From Brevibacterium ihuae (GTDB lineage Bacteria > Actinomycetota > Actinomycetes > Actinomycetales > Brevibacteriaceae), in contig NZ_FXWZ01000002.1 in assembly GCF_900184225.1 (NCBI RefSeq), forward strand, positions 124,001 through 188,000: DNA of 64,000 nucleotides, in the 5' to 3' direction. Positions 57,499-64,000 of this stretch are shown here, piece by piece (position 1 is the first letter of the stretch; each line of letters starts with the position of its first letter). The notes beneath the pieces are model-generated. The model was not told the origin of the DNA. It saw nothing but the letters and a program-made list of their open reading frames with translations, and made no database searches. Position numbers and translations under genes: made by a program.

Positions 57499-58764
57499 AT
57501 GCACTTCGTGACCCGTGAGCGGGCTCCGCGGGCCTCGCGGCGCGCCTGGACCGTCATGCTGGGACTCCTCGTCCCGCTGGCGGTCCTCGTCGTCTCCGGG
57601 CTCGTGCTCCTGTGGCCGGCGGGGGAGGACCGCGCCGCCTGGGACCCCGCGGCGCTCGGGGAGGGGGTGAGCTACGTCTCCGGGACGGTGACGATGGTCG
57701 ATCTACGGAAGTGCCCCGACGCGGAGTCGACCGGCTGTGCGGCGATCACCGCCGAGATCGACGGGACCGAGGGCTCGCTCTACGTGCCGCCCGAGGCGAT
57801 GGCCGCAGGCATCGCGCCCGGCGACACGGTCAAGGCGATCGCGATGGATGCCGGCCTCGACTCCGACCCCGCGGCCGAGGCCGTCACCGGACCCGCGGAC
57901 GCCGCGCCGCCCGGCGGCTCCGCCGGTCCGAACGATCCGGGCGCGGCGGACTACGTGTTCGTCGACTTCGACCGCAACCTCTCCCTCGGCGTGCTCGCCG
58001 CGGTGTACGCGCTGCTCGTCGTGCTCGTGGCGGGGATGCGCGGGCTGCGGGCGCTCCTCGGCCTCGTGTTCGCCTTCGTCGTCATGCTCGTCTTCATGCT
58101 CCCCGCGCTCCTCGCCGGCTCCCCGGCGGTGCTCGTCGGGATGGTCGCCGCCGGCCTCATCATGCTCGTCGTCCTCTACCTCGCCCACGGCTTCTCCGCG
58201 CGGACGACGACCGCGCTGATCGGCACGCTCGCCGGGGTCGCGGTGACCGGGGTGCTCGGTGCGCTGTGGACGCGCTGGGCCCGGCTCGCCGGGATCTACT
58301 CGGAGGAGACGTACGTCCTGTCGTGGTCGGCCGGGGTGTCGACCGGTGACCTCGTCGTGTGCGGCATCCTCGTCGCCGGCCTCGGCGTGCTCAACGACGT
58401 GACGATCACCCAGGCGGCCGCGGTGTGGGAGCTCGCGCTCGCCCGGCCGCAGGCCCGCGTGCGCGAGCTGTTCGCCTCGGCCATGCGGATCGGCCACGAC
58501 CACATCGCCTCCACGGTCTACACCATCGCCTTCGCCTTCGCCGGCGGCGGGCTCACCGTCCTCCTCCTCGTCGCGTCGTCCTCGCGGCCGTTCCTCGAAT
58601 CGCTCACCCTCGGCGACCTCGCGATCGAGGTCGTCAGCCTGCTCGTGTGCTCGATCGGCCTCGTCCTCGCGATCCCGGCGACGACGCTCATCGCCGCCGT
58701 CGTCGTCCGCTCGGGGGAGCGGGGCCGGACCGGCGCCGCACGAGAGGAACCGGTCAGCCGATGA
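57499..58764 (+). CDS. YibE/F-like membrane protein
   Basis: A 421-residue multi-spanning membrane protein of the YibE/YibF family, reported mainly in firmicutes and actinobacteria with no firm function. An N-terminal helix (about 20-40) is followed by an extracytoplasmic domain with GTVTMVDLRKCPDAESTGCAAITAEIDG (a possible disulfide). Then come seven or so helices: LAAVYALLVVLVAG, GLVFAFVVMLVFMLPALL, GILVAGLGVLNDVTITQAAAVWEL, TVYTIAFAFAGGGLTVLLLV. The GVLNDVTITQ segment is the family signature. It follows glyS after 14 bases and overlaps the convergent permease gene by 11 bases. Confidence 0.88.
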   Translation: MHFVTRERAPRASRRAWTVMLGLLVPLAVLVVSGLVLLWPAGEDRAAWDPAALGEGVSYVSGTVTMVDLRKCPDAESTGCAAITAEIDGTEGSLYVPPEAMAAGIAPGDTVKAIAMDAGLDSDPAAEAVTGPADAAPPGGSAGPNDPGAADYVFVDFDRNLSLGVLAAVYALLVVLVAGMRGLRALLGLVFAFVVMLVFMLPALLAGSPAVLVGMVAAGLIMLVVLYLAHGFSARTTTALIGTLAGVAVTGVLGALWTRWARLAGIYSEETYVLSWSAGVSTGDLVVCGILVAGLGVLNDVTITQAAAVWELALARPQARVRELFASAMRIGHDHIASTVYTIAFAFAGGGLTVLLLVASSSRPFLESLTLGDLAIEVVSLLVCSIGLVLAIPATTLIAAVVVRSGERGRTGAAREEPVSR

Positions 58765-60178
58765 CGGCGGCCGCCGCGGCGAACGGCACGGTCGCGGCGA
58801 GGACGCACAGCAGCGCACGCCGCAGCACCCAGGCGGTGTCGCGTGCGAGGGCGGCGCGCGCGGCGTCGTCCCGCGGCGCGTCGCCGGCCCCGATCTGCAC
58901 TGCGAGCGCCACGCGCGGCGGAGTGGCGATGTTCGCGAACGCGCCGGCCGCATTGCCGAGCGCGACGAGACCGAGCGTCGAGCCGCCGGTGGTCTCCGCG
59001 AGGGCTGCGACGGTACCGGCGAACATCGCGTTCGCCCCGGTGTTCGAGCCGGTGAGGATGCCCCCGAGGGCGAGGAGCACCGGCCCCGGAGCCGCCCCGA
59101 GGACGGCGAGCGCGGAGCCGATCGCGGTGCTCATCCCGGTCGTCGTCATGAGCCAGCCGAGGACCATGAAGAGACCGGTCGCCGCCCCGACCGGGACCCA
59201 GGCGCGCGCGGCCCGGGCGAGGACGGCCGGCCCGTCCACCGGGCCGGGAGCGGCCGGGACGGCGACGGCGCACGCGAGGGCGAGCCACACCGGGGGCGAG
59301 GCGAGCAGCTCCGTCCACCACGCGGCGCGGAGTCCGGCGAGGAGCTGTGCGCCGAGCACCCCCGCGGTGAGGACGAGGTAGGGGAGGGCGGCGCGCAGCA
59401 TGTGCGGCACGCGGGGTGCTGCGGCGCCGCGCAGGCGCGCCCAGCCGAGGAGCACCGCGATGACCGCGAGCGACCCGAGGATGCCGGCCGGGGGAGTGCC
59501 GAACAGGAGGTTGGCCCCGAGGACGCCGGCGAACAGCACGAGGCCGCCGACCGCCTGCGGGACGGCGACCCGGAAGTCGGTGCGCGCACCGCACAGGATG
59601 CTCACCGCGACCACCGCGACGAGCACCGGGATGACGTTGACGAGCGCGGTCGCGACGCCGAGCTCGTCGAGGCCGAGCCCGGCGAGGGAGGCGGCGACGG
59701 CCGTGCCCGGGCCGAGCGCGCCCCACGGCACGGCGATGAGGCCGAGGAGCCCGAGCAGCGCCGCACGGGGGACGGAGTGCCCGAGGTGGACGAGGGCCGG
59801 GACGCCGACGGTGACGCCGATCCCGTAGCCGGTGACCGATTCGGCGAACGGGACGACCCCGAAGACGAGGAGGGCGGTGCCGCCGGCCCGGGAGGTCGAG
59901 ACGGCCCGGAGCCCGGTGGAGAGGATCGCCATCGCCCCGCTCGCCTCGAGGAGACGGGCGAGCGCCATGCCGAACAGGAGGATGAGGAGGACCTCGACGA
60001 CGAGGGGAGCGTAGTCCGCGGCGCTCGCTGTCAGCGCGGGCAGCGGAGCGGGGAACGCGAGCACCGCGACGAGGACCGCGGCGGCGAGCCCCGCCGCGGC
60101 CGCCCACGTCGCCGGACGGCCGAGGAGGAGCACGGCGAACGCGAGGAGGATCGGCGCGGCGGCGAGCAGAGCGGTCAT
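58754..60178 (-). CDS. L-lactate permease (LctP) family carrier
   Basis: A 474-residue membrane protein with about 12 to 14 helices, of the lactate/glycolate permease family. ESVTGYGIGVTVGVPALVHLGHSV and GLIAVPWGALGPGTAVAA occur in the first half, and GGILTGSNTGANAMFAGT followed by NAAGAFANIATPPRVALA in the second, as in LctP. It is shorter than the E. coli enzyme (about 550) but within the range of actinobacterial members. The ATG at 60178 has GGGGAGG 8 bases upstream. The substrate (lactate or another small acid) is inferred. It is divergent from the acyl-CoA dehydrogenase. Confidence 0.85.
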   Translation of the reverse strand: MTALLAAAPILLAFAVLLLGRPATWAAAAGLAAAVLVAVLAFPAPLPALTASAADYAPLVVEVLLILLFGMALARLLEASGAMAILSTGLRAVSTSRAGGTALLVFGVVPFAESVTGYGIGVTVGVPALVHLGHSVPRAALLGLLGLIAVPWGALGPGTAVAASLAGLGLDELGVATALVNVIPVLVAVVAVSILCGARTDFRVAVPQAVGGLVLFAGVLGANLLFGTPPAGILGSLAVIAVLLGWARLRGAAAPRVPHMLRAALPYLVLTAGVLGAQLLAGLRAAWWTELLASPPVWLALACAVAVPAAPGPVDGPAVLARAARAWVPVGAATGLFMVLGWLMTTTGMSTAIGSALAVLGAAPGPVLLALGGILTGSNTGANAMFAGTVAALAETTGGSTLGLVALGNAAGAFANIATPPRVALAVQIGAGDAPRDDAARAALARDTAWVLRRALLCVLAATVPFAAAAAVIG

Positions 60179-60320
60179 CGGACGTCCTCCCCTCCCGGTC
60201 GCGTCGGCGTGCGAGATCCCCAGCCACACTAATACGCACCGTGACAGACTGGACCGGACGAGATCCACAGCGTGTCGCGCGGGCCCCGGGCGCGCCGCGC
60301 ACCCGACGAAGGAGCACGCC

Positions 60321-61529
60321 ATGTCCGCACCGTCCGAGCAGCGCACGTCCGACATCCGCACCCGCGCGGACCTCCTCGGCCTCGATTCCCTGTTCAGCTC
60401 CGCCGAGCTCGCCTTCCGCGACGAGGTGCGCGGCTTCGTCGACGAGGCGATCCGGCCGCACGTCGCCGACTGGTTCGAGCGCGCGGAGTTCCCCCGCGAG
60501 ATCGTCGCGGAGATGGGATCGCGCGGCTACCTCGGCATCCATCTCGATTCCCCCGGCTGCCCGGGGCGCAGCGCCGTCGACTACGGGCTCGCCTCGCTCG
60601 AGTTCGAGGCCGCCGACGCCGGGATCCGGACCTTCGTGTCCGTCCAGGGCTCGCTCGCGATGGGCGCCATCCATCACTGGGGCTCCGCGGAGCAGAAGGC
60701 CGAGCACCTCCCCGCAATGGCCCGCGGCGAGGTCATCGGCTGCTTCGGGCTCACCGAGCCGAACGCCGGATCCGACCCGTCCTCGATGGAGACCGTGGCC
60801 CGGCGCGACGGCGACGACTGGATCATCAGCGGGCGCAAGCGATGGATCGGACTGGCGACGATCGCGCAGCTCGCGGTGATCTGGGCGCGGACCGAGGACG
60901 GCGTGCGCGGCTTCGTCGTCCCCACCGATTCCCCCGGGTTCGCCGCGACCGCGATCGAGCCGAAGTTCGCGATGCGCGCCTCGATCCAGTGCGAGATCGA
61001 GCTCACCGACGTGCGGGTCCCCGACTCCGCCCGCCTTCCCGGGGCCGAGGGCCTCTCCGGGCCGTTCACCTGCCTCAACGATGCCCGCTACGGGATCATG
61101 TGGGGCGTGCTCGGCGCCGCCCGCGACTCCTACGAGACCGCCTGCGGCTATGCGCTCGAGCGCGAGCAGTTCGGGGCGCCGATCGCATCCTTCCAGCTCA
61201 CCCAGCGCAAGCTCGTCGACATGGCGCTCGACATCCAGCGCGGACTGCTCGTCGCCGAGCGCACCGGCCGCCTCAAGGACGCCGGCGAGCTCGACCCGGT
61301 GCAGATCTCCGTGGGCAAGCTCGCCAACACCCGCGACGCGATCGCGATCTGCCGGGAGGCCCGGACGATCCTCGGGGGCAACGGGGTGTCGGCGGAGCAC
61401 TCGCCGCAGCGCCACGCGAACAACCTCGAGGCGGTGCGGACCTACGAGGGCACCGACGAGGTCCACACGCTCATCCTCGGCGCCCACCTCACCGGCATCC
61501 CCGCCTTCAATCCGCCGCGGGAGGACTGA
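60321..61529 (+). CDS. gcdH: Acyl-CoA dehydrogenase, glutaryl-CoA dehydrogenase type
   Basis: A 402-residue FAD enzyme. IGCFGLTEPNAGSDPSSMETVA is the FAD/substrate signature; KRWIGLATIAQLAVIWAR, RASIQCEIELTDVRVP, ARYGIMWGVLGAA, REQFGAPIASFQLTQRKLVDM and the catalytic Glu in VRTYEGTDEVHTLILG all match glutaryl-CoA dehydrogenases. Oxidative decarboxylation of glutaryl-CoA (lysine catabolism) is the likely reaction, but close relatives act on other acyl-CoAs. The ATG at 60321 has AAGGAG 6 bases upstream. It overlaps the convergent DoxX-like gene by 23 bases. Confidence 0.88.
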   Translation: MSAPSEQRTSDIRTRADLLGLDSLFSSAELAFRDEVRGFVDEAIRPHVADWFERAEFPREIVAEMGSRGYLGIHLDSPGCPGRSAVDYGLASLEFEAADAGIRTFVSVQGSLAMGAIHHWGSAEQKAEHLPAMARGEVIGCFGLTEPNAGSDPSSMETVARRDGDDWIISGRKRWIGLATIAQLAVIWARTEDGVRGFVVPTDSPGFAATAIEPKFAMRASIQCEIELTDVRVPDSARLPGAEGLSGPFTCLNDARYGIMWGVLGAARDSYETACGYALEREQFGAPIASFQLTQRKLVDMALDIQRGLLVAERTGRLKDAGELDPVQISVGKLANTRDAIAICREARTILGGNGVSAEHSPQRHANNLEAVRTYEGTDEVHTLILGAHLTGIPAFNPPRED

Positions 61530-61998
61530 CCCGCCGCCGGCGCAGCGCGGCGGCCGCGGAGAACCCGATGAGCACGAGCTGGAGGAGTGCGCGGGGGAGC
61601 ATCGGCGTCGACGGGGCCGCGGGATGGTCGACCCCGGCCGCGGCCACGACGTTGGCGGGGAACAGCGCGAGCAGGAGGAGGACGGAGGCCCAGGCCGCCG
61701 GTCGCCGGGTGCGCGGGATCAGCAGGGCGACAGCGAGAACGAGCTCGATGATCCCCGTCAGGGTGACGAGCAGCTCGGGCCGGGGCAGGAAGCCCGGGAC
61801 GATCGCGATCAGCCCCGATCGCTGGGGCTCGATGAAATGGGTCGCCGCGGTGTTGAGGTAGACCATCGCCATGCCCGCCGCGGCCGCCGCCGGCCAGGAG
61901 TCCCAGTGCGCTGCCCGGTCGACGCCGCGGGGGACGAGCACGCGTGCGAGCAGGCGCACGCACGCGGTGGTGAGGAGGAGGGGGAGGAGCAGGATCAT
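61507..61998 (-). CDS. DoxX-like membrane protein
   Basis: A 163-residue protein with four predicted membrane helices: 1-18, 39-55, 75-95 (LVTLTGIIELVLAVALLIP) and 98-118 (AAWASVLLLLALFPANVVAA). The EPQRSGLIAIVPGFLPRPELLVTLTGIIEL and FPANVVAA features are typical of DoxX-family proteins. Function unknown. The start at ATG 61998 lacks a strong ribosome binding site. The 3' end lies inside the end of gcdH. Confidence 0.78.
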   Translation of the reverse strand: MILLLPLLLTTACVRLLARVLVPRGVDRAAHWDSWPAAAAAGMAMVYLNTAATHFIEPQRSGLIAIVPGFLPRPELLVTLTGIIELVLAVALLIPRTRRPAAWASVLLLLALFPANVVAAAGVDHPAAPSTPMLPRALLQLVLIGFSAAAALRRRRVSPPAAD

Positions 61999-62097
61999 GG
62001 GGTGTCCGATCGCCGGGGATGTGCTCGATGCTAGCCCCGGATCCGCCCGCCTGTGGACGACGGGGTCCGGTTTGACTCGGAATGGGAGAATGGTCGG

Positions 62098-63294
62098 GTG
62101 ACTGCTGCATCCCTCACCCGTGCCCCCGAGACCGCCGCGGCGCCCTCCGCGCGCCCCGCGCTGCGGATCGGGCCGATCGAGCTGTCCTCGCCCGTCGTGC
62201 TCGCCCCGATGGCCGGGATCACCAACACCGCGTTCCGCCGCCTGTGCCGCGAGTACGGCGCGGGCCTCTACGTCACCGAGATGGTGACGAGCCGCGCGCT
62301 CGTCGAGCGCAGCCCCAAGAGCATGCGGATCATCCACCACGAGCCGTACGAGACCCCGCGCTCGGTGCAGCTCTACGGCGTCGACCCGGTGACGATCGGG
62401 CAGGCGGTGCGGATGCTCGTGGAGGAGGACCGCGCGGACCACATCGACCTGAATTTCGGCTGCCCCGTCCCCAAGGTCACCCGCAAGGGCGGGGGCTCGG
62501 CGCTGCCGTGGAAGACCGATCTCTTCACCGCGATCGTCACCACCGCGGTGCGCGAGGCCGCGCGCGGCGGGATCCCGCTCACCGTGAAGATGCGCAAGGG
62601 GATCGACGCCGACCACCTCACCTACCTCGACGCCGGGCGGATCGCGCGCGACGCCGGCGTCGCGGCGATCACCCTCCATGGCCGCACCACGGCCGACCTC
62701 TACTCCGGCACTGCGGACTGGGACGCGATCGCCCGCCTCAAGGACTCCCTCGGCGACACCGTCCCGGTGCTCGGCAACGGGGACATCTTCGCCGCCGAGG
62801 ACGCGCTGGCGATGATGGACCGGACCGGCTGCGACGGCGTCGTCATCGGCCGCGGGTGCCAGGGCCGACCCTGGCTGTTCGGCGACCTCGCCGCGGCATT
62901 CGCCGGCAATCCGGAGAGGATCCGCCCGGGCCTCGGCGAGGTCGCCGAGGCCGTCCACACCCACGGCGTCTACCTCTCCGAGTACTACGGGGACGAGTTC
63001 TACGGCGTGCGCGACCTCCGCAAGCACATGAGCTGGTACTTCAAGGGCTACCCCGTCGGAGGCGAGGTCCGCCGGGCGCTCGCCATGGTCTCCTCGCTCG
63101 CCGAGCTCCGCGAGCACCTCGACCGGCTCGACGCGAGCGCACCGTACCCCGGGAGCGATGCGGAGGGCTCGCGCGGGCGCACCACGCGGCCCAAGCGGCC
63201 CCACCTGCCCGACGGCTGGCTCGATTCCCGGTCGATGGAGGATTCCCGGCTGGCCGACCTCGCGCTCGCCGAGCTCGACGTGTCGGGAGGCTGA
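62098..63294 (+). CDS. dusB: tRNA-dihydrouridine synthase DusB
   Basis: A 398-residue FMN enzyme reducing uridines in t[34 protein letters not shown] is the N-terminal FMN/substrate region; [20 protein letters not shown] includes the catalytic Cys. The barrel ends with [32 protein letters not shown], and the C-terminal helical domain contains [10 protein letters not shown]. The GTG at 62098 follows GAGAAT (62086-62091) by 7 bases, so a leaderless start is likely. The dgt start follows two bases after the stop. Confidence 0.94.
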   Translation: MTAASLTRAPETAAAPSARPALRIGPIELSSPVVLAPMAGITNTAFRRLCREYGAGLYVTEMVTSRALVERSPKSMRIIHHEPYETPRSVQLYGVDPVTIGQAVRMLVEEDRADHIDLNFGCPVPKVTRKGGGSALPWKTDLFTAIVTTAVREAARGGIPLTVKMRKGIDADHLTYLDAGRIARDAGVAAITLHGRTTADLYSGTADWDAIARLKDSLGDTVPVLGNGDIFAAEDALAMMDRTGCDGVVIGRGCQGRPWLFGDLAAAFAGNPERIRPGLGEVAEAVHTHGVYLSEYYGDEFYGVRDLRKHMSWYFKGYPVGGEVRRALAMVSSLAELREHLDRLDASAPYPGSDAEGSRGRTTRPKRPHLPDGWLDSRSMEDSRLADLALAELDVSGG

Positions 63295-63296
63295 GG

Positions 63297-64000
63297 GTGA
63301 GCGGGATCCCGGGCGGGCTCGCCGAGTACTCCGCCCATGACCAGGAGCGGTGGGTGCCGGAGTCGGCGAAGAACCCCCGTCGGTCGGCGTTCCAGCGCGA
63401 CCGCGCCCGCGTGCTCCACTCCTCGGGCCTGCGCCGGCTCGGCGCCAAGACCCAGGTGGTGTCCCCGGGCAGCGACGACTTCGTCCGGACGCGCCTCACG
63501 CACTCCCTCGAGGTCGCCCAGGTGGGCCGCGAGCTCGCCCGCTACCTCGGCTGCGACCCCGACGTCGTCGACACCGCGTGCCTGAGCCACGACCTCGGCC
63601 ATCCGCCGTTCGGACACCACGGGGAGACCGTCCTCGACGAGCTGTGCCGCGACATCGGCGGCTTCGAGGGGAACGCGCAGACCCTGCGGATCATCACCCG
63701 CCTCGAGCCCAAGGTCATTACCCCCGACGGCGACTCGGCCGGGCTCAACCTCACCCGCGCGACGCTCGACGCCTGCACGAAGTACCCGTGGTCGCGCGAC
63801 GACTCGCCGGTCGAGCCGACCTCCGGCGCGCCCCTCCGGAAGTTCGGGGTCTACGCCGACGACCTCCCGGTGTTCACGTTCTTCCGCGATGGGCGCACCG
63901 ACACCCGCCGGTGCATCGAGGCCCAGCTCATGGACCTCGCCGACGACATCTCCTACTCCGTCCACGACGTCGAGGACGCGGTGTTCGCCGGGCACCTCGA
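63297..64000 (+). CDS. dgt: Deoxyguanosinetriphosphate triphosphohydrolase-like protein, 5' part
   Basis: At least 234 residues, running off the right edge. An HD-domain dNTPase: [19 protein letters not shown] and [18 protein letters not shown] give the first metal His, [17 protein letters not shown] gives the HD pair, and [16 protein letters not shown] gives the later Asp. This is the dGTPase family layout, cleaving dNTPs to deoxynucleosides and triphosphate. The GTG at 63297 begins two bases after the dusB stop, so the two are cotranscribed. Confidence 0.92.
   Translation, partial: MSGIPGGLAEYSAHDQERWVPESAKNPRRSAFQRDRARVLHSSGLRRLGAKTQVVSPGSDDFVRTRLTHSLEVAQVGRELARYLGCDPDVVDTACLSHDLGHPPFGHHGETVLDELCRDIGGFEGNAQTLRIITRLEPKVITPDGDSAGLNLTRATLDACTKYPWSRDDSPVEPTSGAPLRKFGVYADDLPVFTFFRDGRTDTRRCIEAQLMDLADDISYSVHDVEDAVFAGHL

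Overview
The window is high-GC actinobacterial chromosome (about 70% GC by eye, GTG starts common, no rRNA, tRNA, CRISPR array, prophage or insertion sequence seen). It carries the principal sigma factor SigA, SepH, a coproporphyrin-dependent heme branch (CpfC, HemE, CgoX, ChdC), the long actinobacterial LeuA, and families DUF3093, DUF3710, DUF3000 and DUF4193. The gene order (sigA; DUF4193, DUF3093, dut, DUF3710, OB-fold protein, two TrkA genes, APC permease, TRAM methyltransferase; acn; dxs, RNase D, DUF3000, hemE, cgoX, chdC; and later recO, uppS, glyS, dgt) matches blocks I know from Mycobacterium tuberculosis (about Rv2676-Rv2703 and Rv2344-Rv2362). The cydABDC genes, the BlaI/M56 pair and the base composition suggest a Micrococcales-type organism, possibly Brevibacterium-like, but the genus cannot be fixed from the sequence alone.

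Layout: 1-8.5 kb holds the 3' part of sigA, a VOC protein, an amidohydrolase, a secreted cell-wall amidase, topoisomerase IV subunit B, and a BlaI repressor with its M56 protease. 8.7-14.8 kb is the cytochrome bd operon cydA-cydB-cydDC, with the two ABC half-transporters fused. 14.9-18.7 kb has sepH, coproporphyrin ferrochelatase and small conserved genes. 18.8-25.3 kb is the dut, DUF3710, OB-fold, TrkA/TrkA, KimA-like permease and RNA methyltransferase block. 25.3-31.4 kb has aconitase behind an 18-bp palindromic operator, a DHFR-like reductase and dxs. 31.5-39.4 kb has an acyl-CoA ligase, a deacetylase pseudogene, RNase D, DUF3000, a flavin reductase and the heme genes hemE-cgoX-chdC. 39.4-48.4 kb is more accessory: a PKD-domain protein and a lipoprotein in a local low-GC patch, a DAO oxidoreductase, GNAT, MsrB, an alpha/beta hydrolase, malate dehydrogenase, a RibD-like reductase, an L,D-transpeptidase lipoprotein and a membrane-anchored extracellular protein. 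48.5-64 kb has leuA with a leucine attenuator, recO-uppS, a MOSC/ferredoxin fusion, a DEAD-box helicase, glyS, YibE/F, a lactate-permease-like carrier, glutaryl-CoA dehydrogenase, a DoxX-like protein, dusB and the 5' part of dgt.

Two non-coding themes run through the window. First, many genes have a TAnnnT-like -10 box only 7-9 nt before the start codon, so their mRNAs should be leaderless. In three cases (leuA, dxs, the alpha/beta hydrolase) the leaderless start opens a tiny leader ORF ahead of the real gene, and at two of them the ORFs are joined by ATGA or GTGA overlaps. Second, there are unusually long perfect inverted repeats (27, 38 and 40 bp arms). One lies inside the reading frame of the L,D-transpeptidase. 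A 13-bp one encloses the -10 box and start codon of the MOSC gene.

The most useful observations are the leucine leader peptide of leuA, the leaderless coupled uORFs at dxs and at the hydrolase, the intragenic 40-bp palindrome, the aconitase operator, the frameshifted polysaccharide deacetylase remnant and the low-GC lipoprotein/PKD pair. I did not find a clearly new defence or biosynthetic system.
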